A stretch of DNA of 64,000 bases, from contig OX411544.1 in assembly GCA_948146395.1 (NCBI GenBank), positions 55,827,360-55,891,359 on the forward strand, in the 5' to 3' direction. The position numbers were made by a program, and so were the translations under genes. This document shows positions 11,376 to 22,717 of the stretch, one piece after another. The DNA comes from Fragum whitleyi. Taxonomy: Eukaryota; Mollusca; Bivalvia; Cardiida; Cardiidae. Each line of letters begins with the position of its first letter. Position 1 is the first letter of the stretch. The notes beneath the pieces are model-generated. The model did not search any database and was not told where the DNA came from. It worked only from the letters and a program-made list of their open reading frames with translations.

Positions 11376-13288
11376 TAGCAGCTAAGCTTGTTGGACACAA
11401 GATTGTGATTGCTCAGCAGATCCTTTTGATAATTTTACAATGCTAGGTTACCATGGCTTTATGGAAGATGAAAAATAAGTTTGTTATCTTCTCTTTTAAG
11501 GCTAAAGTTTATATTTCTCTTACTTGGACAATTTTGTCAAAACCAGTTCAACCTATAACATATTTGCTGATTTTGTCAGTCTGTTGGGTCGGTCCTTCAG
11601 TAGGTCAGTTGCTTGATCAGTCTGTCTGTAGTTTATGCATGTCTGCTCAATTTCCCAGCAACTATTGTAGGGATTTTATTCAAACTTCAGGGATAACATC
11701 ATTTCAAGAAGATTGTGTGCATGGCCTATTTTGTTATGGTCCTTTGAATTTTTACAGAATTATGGCCCTTCAATGGAAAAACTTGTCCACTCAATTTTTA
11801 AGCAACTGATGCAGGGACTTGATTCAAATTCAGAGAAAGTGTCATTGTGTTTTTCTCATAGAGGCACTGATTACATTTTGCTTACAGTCTATTGAATTTT
11901 GACAGAATTATGGCCCTTTGATGTTACTTCTGTCTGTAGCTTTTTTGTCTCCCCTCAATTTCTCAGTAAATAATGGACAGATTTCTTTCAAACTTAAAAG
12001 ATATGATCAGTACCAAGGAGAGCTGTTCATGTCCTATTTTTGGTAATGGCACATTCAATGTAGACAGAGATAAAGCCCTTTGATCGGAATTGCTCAATTT
12101 CTCATCCACTTTAACTATTGAAGATATTTGATTCAAACTTCTCAAAAGTCTCGGCTTAATATTTGAAACAAACTTAACCTGCACTGATGGCCCCTTTGGA
12201 AAAAGAGCTTTTTAGGGGTATTTGTCTGCTTTGTGAAAATTTCTTGTTTCTTTCAGTTTGAAGTTGGTACTTCAAGGCCAACTGTTCAAAATTGGACATG
12301 AAGTGCTCTTCAAATGACAAAATGATGTATTTTGCTTACACACATTTGTCATGTTCATTTGATGGCATCTTTTCTGTTTCAACAAGATAAATGATTGAAA
12401 GATTACTGTTTTACCCCTATGTTTACTAGTAGTAAACACCCCAAAGGGAAATTCCAAATTTTATTTGACTACATGTGTCTGAATGAAATACCTGACACGT
12501 GTAGTATACCTATAGGTATGATTTAGAAACCAGAGCTTCTGATAGAAGCAGGATTTTTCAATTTCAACTAAATATTTTAAAAAAAATCTGCTTCCAAACC
12601 TTTATTGTGGGAACTCAGTTGAATTGTCTCAAAGAGACGATACAAATGAGTAACCCACAACATAAGGTTTCATTGAGAGGTAAGAATTTTAGAAATTCAC
12701 TAACCCCGCTTGAGAGCCCTGGAAACCATGTGCATGAGAGTCTTAGACAGTGTTGTTCTATTTTTAGTGCTTTTTGGTTTGGCTGGCTTACAACTGGTGG
12801 GCAATCTTTTCAGAGATATTCATCTCCTACTTATAAAGCAAGGAAGATTTCAGTGTCGGTTTTGTTTATCTGAATACTGCCGTCATTGATTTTTATGATG
12901 AACCCCCATGAAATCTGCTAGTAAGTCAGAAAAAGAATAAGCCTTCACAGAAGTGGTTTAATTAATCCTTTACCACAATTACGAAATTTCCGAGATGCTG
13001 AAAGTATTTTGTTAGTTCTTAGAGCAAGGAAATAAGATTCTAGTACCTCTATGTCCTATTCTTTAACCTTTTGATATGAAAAAAAAAGATTAATAAATAA
13101 ATGAATGAAATAAGTAAAGGAGAAATAGTTATTGTGATCAGAAATTGAATAACAAATGAGATTCATTGAAGAGCCCTATCCAATTCAGATTGAAAATCAA
13201 GTTGCAAGAATTCATTGACAGTCAAGTGGTAAATGGTAAAACTTTGCTTAAAGTTTTCGAAAACAGTAGTTTTTGACAAGCATTTCAA
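11376..13288. other. intron with a degenerate GACAGAATTATGGCCCTT repeat
   Basis: Between about 11570 and 12180 the motif ACAGAATTATGGCCCTT and a CAATTTCTCAG...TTCAAACTT phrase recur, and a CTGTCTGT-rich stretch lies at about 11575-11650. The pattern resembles a decayed Helentron-like or satellite-bearing element. Open frames here have no recognisable protein family. From 12200 to 13288 nothing stands out. Confidence 0.45.
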
Positions 13289-13356
13289 GGGGTCAGTGCA
13301 ACACTGTTCTTAGTGCCTATATATAGGCACTTAGAACAGTGTTGCACTGATCCCTC
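13289..13356. repeat. foldback element, family 1 (AGTGCAACACTGTTCT)
   Basis: A near-perfect palindrome: AGTGCAACACTGTTCTTAG, a central TATATATA, then CTAAGAACAGTGTTGCACT, bounded by GGGTC/GATCCC. Related copies lie at 39621-39893 and 63659-63733. It could form an extended hairpin in the pre-mRNA. Confidence 0.85.
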
Positions 13357-13776
13357 GATTTATGTTTCAAGTATGAACTTCTAATGATACTTGGTGCTTC
13401 AAAGCTCTCTCTCTGCACTAGGAATAATGTGATTTGGTGATATAGAAGTTAATGTGCCAGTATTCTTTAGAATTAATGTGCTAAGGTTAGGAAGACTGAC
13501 TGTCTAAAAACATGAATTGCTGAGAAAAAGACAATTTGTCAGACCTGAATCAATCAAGTGGGTATGACAGACCTGAATATCCAACTGTCTCCAGGGTGTC
13601 CTAATGGCCTATTTTGCATGAAATGTTAGGCTAAGCTTTTATATTCTGACTAAATCCTTGCCATCTTGTATTTAAGAACATCCCATAGTTTTAAGGGTTC
13701 AGTTCTTAGGTGTTGTGAGTGTCTATATATTCATAGGCAATTACAAAAGTTTCGTTGTGAAGACCAATTCGAGGTA

Positions 13777-14024
13777 CTTAACCCTTGTCATGCTGAATAA
13801 AAATCTTTGAAAAATAAATGTAAAATCAAAGTGCTAAAAGCACTGGAAGTCACCCAATTTGAGTGAGTATTGATTTAGGAAATGCATTGTATTATACCTT
13901 TCTTGTTTAAAAATGAAATTTATGTAGTATGAAGTAAGATCAGACTGCACATATTTGCAGGCTGATCTTTGTATATACCTCCTGTCAAAGCAGGAATATT
14001 TCAGGTTCAGCATGACAAGGGTTT
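13777..14024. mobile_element. piggyBac-like miniature element (TTAA target), copy 1
   Basis: It is flanked by TTAA. The ends are CCCTTGTCATGCTGAA and TTCAGCATGACAAGGG, exact inverted repeats. The interior shows AAAGTGCTAAAAGCACT and the palindrome ACTGCACATATTTGCAG. A TTAA target with CCC-type ends suggests piggyBac ancestry (inference). Confidence 0.75.
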
Positions 14025-14044
14025 AATTATGAAATCAAAGATAA

Positions 14045-14235
14045 AGATTCAAAAGAGATGTCGGGGATCCTGCACTACCAAAAAGTTAGGGTCTTTGACT
14101 AATGTGTTCTGTGAGAAGTCAAAGGTTGTAGGTTTGAATCTGGCCACACAAATAGTTATGTCGGTTTATCCTTAGGCAAGGCTTTTCTGAGCCTAAGCAT
14201 GGCACTGGTGATACCCAGGAAGCCCATAACGGTTA
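14045..14235 (+). repeat. tRNA-derived SINE-like repeat
   Basis: A B-box-like GTAGGTTTGAATCTGG lies at about 14129, in a tRNA-like arrangement, followed by non-coding sequence. It is degenerate and has no clear tail. It is not a tRNA gene, because no cloverleaf can be folded. Confidence 0.4.
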
Positions 14236-15080
14236 AAAATTGGTTTAAAATATTAATTCAATCCAAATTACAAGAGGTTTCAGTGAATAAGTAGTAGGTA
14301 ATTCTGTACATATGATCAAGATAGGTAAAAAAGATTTAGATGTCCCCTTTTTGCGTAATGGTTCAAAGGTTGGGTATTAAATGTTACTTAGAAAGTAGTT
14401 GGACGCAATTGCACTCAAGAGATTGAGATTTCCTAGAACCAAATTACATGAAATCAGAAATCAAATAGATAATGCATATTTTGTTTCATTATCCAGGTAA
14501 ATTGGCTCACTAATTGATCCTTACTTTTCCAGCTAAGTAGAAACTTAGTCTTTTAACCTTTAGATTTTGATTTCAAGACTTAGGAAAAGTAAGACTGGTG
14601 ATGGCCTCTGAAATTCTTGACCATTTTCCTCCTACTATTGCCCAATTGACATTCTAATTAAGCCTCATCATGTTAATAACCCTTTATTGTTTGTATTCTG
14701 CAATATTCCTGTTTTGGCAGGAAATATACATAGCCTTTTAGATAAGACAGTATTTAGATATATTAGCATTTGACACCAAATGGAGTCGAGGTGTCCTAGA
14801 CTCCTTGTTTACCAGTTGGGACTCTTTGAAAGTATGTAGTCTGATGGACTCCAAGGATCATTACGAGAATATTTTAAGGAAAAAAACAAAACAACATTTA
14901 AACAGCAACAGCAACAAAAAAACCCCTTCTTAGGGCAGTTTCCATTTCAACCTTTCAATCCTTGTCAAACATTGTAGATTTTTTAACTTTAAAATTTGCG
15001 GAAGATAGAATTTGCTTACATCTAGTGATATTTTGAAAATAATTATTATCATTTTACTTTGAGCTTAGAGTCCCCGATTT
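14236..15080. other. intron sequence, no gene
   Basis: AT-rich sequence. The stretch 14775-15075 has scattered GACTCC/GGAGTC motifs like those in the CAGGGTTT element at 44599-45005, possibly a decayed relative. Nothing else is supported. Confidence 0.4.
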
Positions 15081-15963
15081 TTAGCTCCACTGGCTGAAAG
15101 CCACTGGGGCTATTGTCATGGCGTTGTGTCCGTCGTGCGTCCGTCCGTCCGTCCGTGCGTCCGAGCGTCCGAGCGTCAGGTCGTAAACTTTTTCTTTAAA
15201 AATCTTCTCCTCTGAAACTACTGGATGGATTTCAACCAAACTTCACAGGAATGATCCTTGGGTGACCCTCTTTCAAAATTGTTCAAGAAATTTTGATCCA
15301 ATGAAAAACATGGATTTTATGGGCGTGGCTAATTTCCAAATATGGTAAAAAGTGACTTTTCTCAGGTTCTAATAGATGGATACCAATTGAATTTTACATG
15401 AATGATGCTTGGGTAACCCTTTATCAGTCTACAAAAAATTATTATGATCAGATGAAAAATATGTATTTGATGGGCGGAGGTCATTTCACTATATGTTATA
15501 TAGTGGAAACTTTGATAACCATTTTCTCAGAATCTAATTGATAGATATCAACCAAATTTTACATGAATGATCCTTGGGTGACCCTTTATCAGTCTACCTA
15601 CAATTATTGTGATCGGATGAAAAATATGTATTTTGTGGGCGGAGGTCATTTCCCTATATGTTATATAGTGGAAACTTTGATAATCATTTTCTCAGAATCT
15701 AACTGATAGATATCAACCAAATTTTATATGAATGATCCTTGGGTGACCCTTTAACAGGCTACCAACAATTATTGTGATCGGATGAAAAATATGTCTTTTA
15801 TGGACAGAGGTCATTTCTCTATATGTTATAATAGTGAAAACTTTGAAAATCATTTCAACATCAGTATAACCCAAAATATCTAAAAATCTAGTCAAAACTT
15901 AGATTTGCTACTACAAGAAATTCAAGCCTGTGGAGCGACACAAGTCATTCATGGCTTTCTAGT
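15081..15963. mobile_element. Helentron-like family 2 element, copy 1 (AGCTCCACTGGC...GGCTTTCTAG)
   Basis: It opens TTAGCTCCACTGGCTGAAAG with the GGCTGAAAGCC hairpin, then a CGTCCGTCCG tract. The core has repeats of about 165 bp reading ATGGGCGGAGGTCATTTC and TATATAGTGGAAACTTTG. It ends with the CATTCATGGCTTTCTAG hairpin. Like the AGCTCACC family it has a simple-repeat 5' part, a tandem core and a 3' hairpin, so a rolling-circle-dependent origin is inferred. Confidence 0.7.
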
Positions 15964-16114
15964 TTAAGTTTGGAGTCCAAAAAACTACACATTCACTGAA
16001 GTTATTGTTGATCTCTTTGCGTAGTTGGATTAGGTAAAATGGATGCACCTTTAAGAGAATGATGCTATGTAGGAAAGGGCTGTATTTATTCATGAATAGA
16101 ACTGCAATCATGGG

Positions 16115-16275
16115 ATGCCAGGGGTTTGATCCCAGGTCATATATCCTTGTCGACATTTGTCTCCCAATTATAGTAACGGGTGCAAGGATCGACACTTACA
16201 CAAGTCATCAGGCCTAAGGTCTGTGGATTTTATGAAGGACTGGTAGATGCTACTACGTTGCAGGTCCTAAAGACC
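16115..16275. repeat. SINE-like repeat with GGGGTTTGATCCC B-box
   Basis: AGGGGTTTGATCCCAGG is followed by ACTGGTAGATGCTACTACG and TTGCAGGTCCT. The same 3' phrase occurs at 32560-32610 and, degenerate, at about 9470 and 17520, so this is a second, older SINE-like family. Confidence 0.45.
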
Positions 16276-16344
16276 TGAAGTTAATGACTTTTCATTCCCA
16301 AAATGTCCAGTTTTTGAAAAAAATGCCTTTCCAATTCTAATTTT

Positions 16345-17366
16345 TAGCTCCACTGGCTGAAAGCCACTGGGGCTATTGTCATGGCGTTGTGTCCGTCGTG
16401 CGTCCGTCCGTCCGTGCGTCCGGTCGTAAACTTTTTCTTTAAAAATCTTCTCCTCAGAAACTACTGGATGGATTTCAACCAAACTTCACAGGAATGATCC
16501 TTAGGTGACCCTCTATCAAAGTTGTTCAAGAAATTTTGATCCAATGAAAAACATTGAATAAATGGGCGTGGCTAATTTCCAAATATGGTAAAACGTGACT
16601 TTTCTCAGGTTCTAATTGATGGATACCAATAAAATTTTACATGACTGATCCTTGGGTGACCCTTTATCAGTCTACAAAAAATTATTTTGATCAGATGAAA
16701 AATATGCATTTTATGGGCGGAGGTCATTTCTCTATATGTTATATAGTGGAAACTTTGCAGATCATTTTCTCAGAAACTAACTGATAGATATCAACCAAAT
16801 TTTACATGATTGATCCTTGGGTGACCCTTTATTAGTCTACCAAAAATTATTGTGATCAAATGAAAAAAATGTATTTTATGGGCGGAGGTCATTTCTCTAT
16901 ATGTTATATAGTGGAAACTTTGAAAATCATTTTCTCAAAAACTAACTCATAGATATCAACCAAATTTTACATGAATGACCCTTGAGTGACCCTTTATCAG
17001 TCTACCAAAATTTATTGTGATCTAATGAAAAATGTATATTTTATTGGCGGAGGTCATTTCTCTATTTTTTATATAGTGGAAACTTTGAAAATTATTTTCT
17101 CAGAATGTAATCGATGGATATCAATCAAACTTCATTAGTATGATCCTTGGGTGATCCATTATCATGCAGCCAAAAATTATTGTGATTGGATGAAAATTAT
17201 GTCTTCTATTGGCGGAGGTCATTTCTCTATATACTATAATAGTGGAAACTTTGAAAATCATTTCAACATAAATAGAACCCAAAATATATAAAAAATCTAG
17301 TCAAAACTTTGATTACATGAATTTCAAGCCTGTGGAGCGACTCAAGCCATTCATGGCTTTCTAGTT
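16345..17366. mobile_element. Helentron-like family 2 element, copy 2
   Basis: It has the same termini as the copy at 15081, with four to five core units of about 165 bp. It ends CATTCATGGCTTTCTAG then TTT, with a T-rich flank on both sides. Confidence 0.75.
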
Positions 17367-17569
17367 TATCATACCATATTGAAAACATAACCTCAAAAGA
17401 AGAAATTTCTTGTCTCAAGTAATTTCTTCTTTTCTCACACTGTTTGCTCTACAATTAACTCCTTAAATTGCCTCCAAAATAAATATGGTTTTCACAGAGG
17501 ACCTGTTCATTAGAATTCAAGCTTGTAGGTCCTTTGGGCTGGTGGTAAAAAATAGTTAGTGTCAAAGCC

Positions 17570-17702
17570 TTCTAAGGTGGATGATTATAAACCTAAGTGG
17601 GACAGCAGCTGTAGACTGGAAAAGTTGAAATGGTAGTAAAGGTGCCAGACATATCAGGACACCATTGTTAGGTGCTCCAGCAAAGTGGCGTTAAACCTCA
17701 TA
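17570..17702 (+). repeat. common SINE, degraded 3' part
   Basis: It reads GGACAGCAGCTG, AGGTGCTCCAGC and GGCGTTAAACCTCAT. It is shortened and diverged relative to the intact copy at 52002. Confidence 0.55.
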
Positions 17703-17953
17703 TGGAAGGAAAGATACAGTTCTGATTTTCATTAGATTAGATGTAGTGCTTAGGCTTACTTTGGGTCAGACTGAATGACTTGAGGATGCATATTAAACAG
17801 TGCTCCAGCTAGGTTACTAAAAGGGCAGGGTGCAAAGTGTCCTGAAAGGGCACTTTCGAGTCGCGAAGCGACGAGAGTGGGAGGGTGTGGGAGGGGGTGT
17901 TTGGGGGGTCTCCCTCAAGAAAATTTTGTTTTTTAAGGGCTTAAAGATGGGCT

Positions 17954-20555
17954 CTGGTGAGTTTAAAAAAGGGTTTTGGTATTAAAAAAGGGTGAAATAC
18001 TGCAGATATTCCCCTGCTACAGTCTATTTTTTTATCATTTATCTTTTTTTTTTTATTTTATTTTTTTATCTATTTATTTTTTTAACTTTTCATTTTCTTT
18101 TTTGGTGAACGAAAGTTTCGTTCACCAGTGTTATATACCGTGTATGGAAAATCCTGTAGGATCTTAATAGGTTTTAAATAAAGCAGTACCTCTTTAGATT
18201 CAATTTAGTATCTCTAGATACTTCTCTCTACAAAATCACTGTTTGTATCGTGAAATGCATGATTCTAGCATTCTTCATCAAGTGAAGATAATGAAAATTA
18301 CCCTTTAAAAACACAAAAATATCTTGGAATGTCTATACGGGCGAATTTTTGATCGGCGTAAGATTGTCGAGAGTTGAGAGCAAAAACAAAGGTTGTGTCT
18401 GTACACTGTATAGACAGATACTATGCTTTTGATTTAAACCTTCGCTATTGCAACTTGTAGTAATTTGCCGGAAATGTGTGTTTATTGAGGTCGTGAACTC
18501 TTGAACTTCTACACACCCCTGATTGACCACACTCAACGTGATGACCTACTACGATTTTACCTGCCTTCTTATGAATGAAGTCTTTGCTTATAAGTTACGA
18601 AAGGTCAAGTTTACAAACGAATGGAATGTTCCTGCCGTATTTCTCCAATTAAACGCGCCCGAGCGCGATGCAAAACGTCGTGGGGCGCTATTATTTCAGA
18701 CTCTTTTACTTAATTAAAAAAAATTACGTATTTTGGTACCTAAGAGAAGCAAACTGTTAACATGTTCGTAATTATCGATTGAAATACGTACGCTACCCAA
18801 TACGCTTTTCTATTTATCTATTAAGGCTATAGATTTAAAAAATAAAATAAAATGTTAGCTAATGAATTGTAATTCTGTCATTTTAAGTCATCTATCGAAA
18901 AACGGTCACCCTCGACCATTAATTGCAGCTTTCAAAAGCAAGTGATTGTGTTAGCAGAAGCCGAGATTATTATTATTGTTATTATTTGTACAAGGTAGGA
19001 AGTTCCAGACGATGCAATATTCAATGTTCCGCTACCGATGGACAAAGCGGTCTAATAAATCATTACCTATTCACGTATGAAATAAATAATCCTGTATTAA
19101 ATCCTAAAATTTCGTGATGTGTAAATGCACCCGGTACATGAAATGAAAACACAAAACGTCTGGAGCTAGCTGGGTCACCGCGTGTCGGCACCCTTTGAAG
19201 TCCCCAGATTCTTGCAAGCGGCGACGTCGCTTTTGAAATAAGTCACACACGAGATTTTACGGGGTTTTTCCTATTTTAAAAGTATGAATTGTAACTAGGA
19301 TTTAATCATTTGACTGGGATATTTTTTATATTTGCAGAAGGTGAAATGATTTCAGAAATATTTTCGTAACAACGAAAGGGGATTTTGTTCGCATGTGACT
19401 CATGAAGAATAACGAGAAATAGTTATAATTTTGTGTTAAATTTTAACCTTTCGCACTTCCGGAAGACTGCGCGATTTAGGACGCGCTAGTTTTTCAGATG
19501 TTGAACGATCTTTTAATGACGCAACCAGCCTTATCCTGATAGGAATTTAAGATAGTTAACCCATAATCTAATGAACATTACGTCGTGGAGTAGCAGCTTT
19601 TGAATTTAAATTCGATACCGGATTATTCACCACGGACCATGGACGGTTGGATGCTGTTGATCGTATAGTCAAGGGCCTGGGAATCGTATTTATGGGGGAG
19701 CGCGTTTATTAGGTAGGGCGCGTCTAAATTCTCATTGAAACATAAACAAGCACCACTTGACCGTGACCAACCGTGATATGAAATAAAATTTAAACCATTA
19801 CCAGACAACTTATGTTCTCAACTACCAAATTTACACCTCTTGCTTAAATCCCGTTTTTAGCGCCACTGGCTGAAAGCCACTGGGGCTATTGTCATGGCGT
19901 TGTGTCCGTCGTGCGTCCGTCCGTCTGTGCGTCCGTGCGTGCGGTCGTAAACTTTTTCTTTAAAAATCTTCTCCTCAGAAACTACTGGATGGATTTCAAC
20001 CAAACTTCACATGAATGATCCTTGGGTGACCCTCTTTCAAAGTTGTTCAAGAAATTTTGATCCAATGAAAACATGGATTTAATGGGCGTGGCTAATTTCC
20101 AAATATGGTAAAAAGTGACTTTTCTCAGGTTCTAATTGATGGATACCAATTGAATTTTACATGAATGATCCTTGGGTGACTGTTTATCAGTCTACAAAAA
20201 ATTATTGTGATCAGATGAAAAATATGTATTTTATAGGCGGAGGTCATGTCTCTATATGTTATATAGTGGAAACTTTGAAAAATCATTTTCGTAGAATCTA
20301 ACTGACAAATATCAACCAAATTTAACATGAATGATTCTTTGGTGACCCTTTATCAGTCTACGAAAAATTATTGTGATCGGATGAAAAATATTTATTTTAT
20401 GGGCGGAGGTCATTTCTCTATATGTTATAATAGTGGAAACTTTGAAAATCATTTTCTCAGAATCTAACAGATAGATATCAACCAAATTTTACATGAATGG
20501 TCCTTTGGTGACCCTTTATCAGTCTACCAAAGATTATTGTGATCGGATGAAAAAT
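17954..20555. repeat. 2.6-kb direct duplication, copy 1
   Basis: This is essentially identical to 22718-25317. By eye the only difference found is a 2-bp indel (GACTGGGATA at about 19313 versus GACGGATA). It contains a T-rich stretch, a GAACGAAAGTTTCGTTC hairpin at about 18107, a CpG-rich non-coding middle, and the first part of a Helentron-like family 2 element. No open frame has a recognisable product. The copy ends inside that element. Confidence 0.95.
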
Positions 20556-20864
20556 TTGTATTTTATGGGCGGAGGTCATTTCCACTATATGTTATATAGT
20601 GGAAACTTTGAAAATCATTTTCTCAGAATCTAAATGATGGATACTAATCAAACTTCATTAGTATGATCCTTGTGTGACCCATTATCATGCAGCCAAAAAT
20701 TATTCGGAAGTCATTTCTCTATATGTTATAATAGTGGAAACTTTGAAAATCATTTCAACATCAGTAAAACCCAAAATATATAAAAAATCTAGTCAAAACT
20801 TAGATTTGCTATTACAAGAAATTCAAGCCTGTGGAGCGACACAAGCCATTCATGGCTTTCTAGT
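19856..20864. mobile_element. Helentron-like family 2 element, copy 3
   Basis: A full-length copy, opening TTTTTAGCGCCACTGGCTG and ending CATTCATGGCTTTCTAG. It straddles the right edge of the 2.6-kb duplication copy 1. Confidence 0.75.
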
Positions 20865-22717
20865 TATCTTAAAGCTTGTTGTTGCATACTTGTGTAATGT
20901 AAATATCTTCGGTTACGGGTATTTTTGTATCATATTACCCAAATCCAATTTCCTTTTTTTTTTTTTTCCGTTTCAAACAAGGCCGGAAAACAGGGGATAT
21001 AGCAATCTCGGTACATTTACTGTTAATATATGAATGTCGTGAATAGATGAATAAATAAAAGAATCAAATGAACAAATATCCCAACACGATTGACCTAATT
21101 TCAAATTTTAACATCGAATGGATTTTTTTTTTCAAACTACTTTACATCATAACTACAACTGTATAGTAGCGCTTCTTTCCCTCGGATGGCTCTAGAATTT
21201 CCTCAATACAATCATTCATCTATTTGTTTTACCGGAAGTATGTAAAATATTACAGAAAACGAAACTTGGATTGTGAATCAATCGCCTGTGGACTGGAGCA
21301 TCTTTACCTTAATATGGAAATTGGTATTTCTCGAACCAGAACTATAGTGAGCATACATCCGTACGTAGCTGCCATCTTCTACCCTCTTAGGTTTACGATT
21401 ATCTGCCGTTTGGTAGGAGCAATAGAATTTAAACAACGACTACATTTGGACAATTCATTAGCTGTACAAAATACCTTCCTACATAGATTTCATCGAATTG
21501 TTTTTGTTTTGTTTTTTTAATTCATTTTTACGCAATGGCATCAGATGATTATTCTTTCACGAGACTTAATATTACCGAAAGAGACCAAAACCCTGTAATT
21601 ACAATTACGAAACAGCGGTCTTTTAACTCGGAGGATGGGGGGGGGGGGGGCATTCAGGTCGTACCAGAGCCATAGCGGATAACGCTTAAAAGTCAAAATG
21701 CAGAAAGACTGCAGTTTAATCTGCTAAAATATGGGTTCCGCATGTGGAAATTGAATTACCTTTCTGACTGCTATTTTTTGAGTTAAGAAAAGAATCATTA
21801 GTCTAGACACTATAGTTGCCTGTTTTCTTTTCTCTAGGCTTATCGCTCTCTGTCTATCGGTCTGTCTCTGTCTGTCACTCTCTCTACCTTTCTTTTCCTC
21901 TCTTTCTCATTCTTTGAATTTAGAATTTTGACGAGACACTTTCCCTTGATTATTTTTTATATTTATAATTTCTCTTTTCTCAACGAATTCAATATATCAC
22001 TTTAGAATGCCAACAGATTCGTTCACCATCAGTACTTTCAGTGCTTTGATTTAATGAGACATGCCCAAGCAAACTTGCATTTATTTATTAGAATTACTGA
22101 ACATGCAGACAAGAAAGTTCATTTTTGCTAACTCAGTCAACAGTATTAATAGTCAGGCGGCCATATGGGAATAAGTGCGCTAGAAACCTAGTTTGTGGGC
22201 ACTTTCGCGGCATGAAGGGCAACAGGGCTTAAATTGAAGAGTAACATCTACTCTTTCAGAATCTGCCTGTTGCCCAACTGAAATATCTTTATTAAGGTCA
22301 ATAAATGAGGTCAAAGGTCATTGGGTGCAAAAGGGTGTAAAATTTAATAATTATGGCCTTTAGGCTATGAATGATGGGCATTTGTAAGCTTTGCGTATCA
22401 GAATCACATTAAAATGCTTTTGATCTATATACTTATTGTTTTCTCAACATCAAATACAGTTATCTTGATATATTCGTCCATCTGTCTGTTATTTCTATCA
22501 GTTTTCAAAGGAGCCATATGAAGAACCGTGTTCTCTTTTCAGTTAACCTATAAAACATCTAATTTGTCGAAAGCTATTGTTGTGCGATTTTAGTGATCTT
22601 TATCTGTCTTGGTTGAATATAACTTTTTATAAAAAAATGTCAAAAATAACATCTGTAATTGCAGACACTTTTCCTCTGACTATCCGCGCAATTGTAAAAT
22701 ACGTTACTTTTAAAAAA
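20865..22717. other. spacer between the two 2.6-kb copies
   Basis: No gene is recognised; the longest open stretch, 21224-21520 on +, has no family resemblance. A G-homopolymer run lies at about 21639-21650 and a CTCT/TCTGTC-rich run at about 21840-21920. The segment 22191-22329 is the left partner of a diverged inverted repeat with 30454-30584. Confidence 0.5.
22191..22329. repeat. inverted repeat arm A inside the 13.8-kb block
   Basis: TGTGGGCACTTTCGCGGCAT, then CTGCCTGTTGCCCA and AAATGAGGTCAAAGGTCA, match the complement of 30454-30584 in the same order with moderate divergence. Confidence 0.7.

Noticed and set aside
13289..13356. Rho-independent terminator or microRNA precursor
   Set aside because: Terminators of that type do not apply in this genome. 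The hairpin has dispersed copies with TE-like behaviour, and a microRNA call would need small-RNA data.
21224..21520. 98-codon open frame between the duplicated segments
   Set aside because: No recognisable family, start context or splice support; located inside repeat-derived intron sequence.
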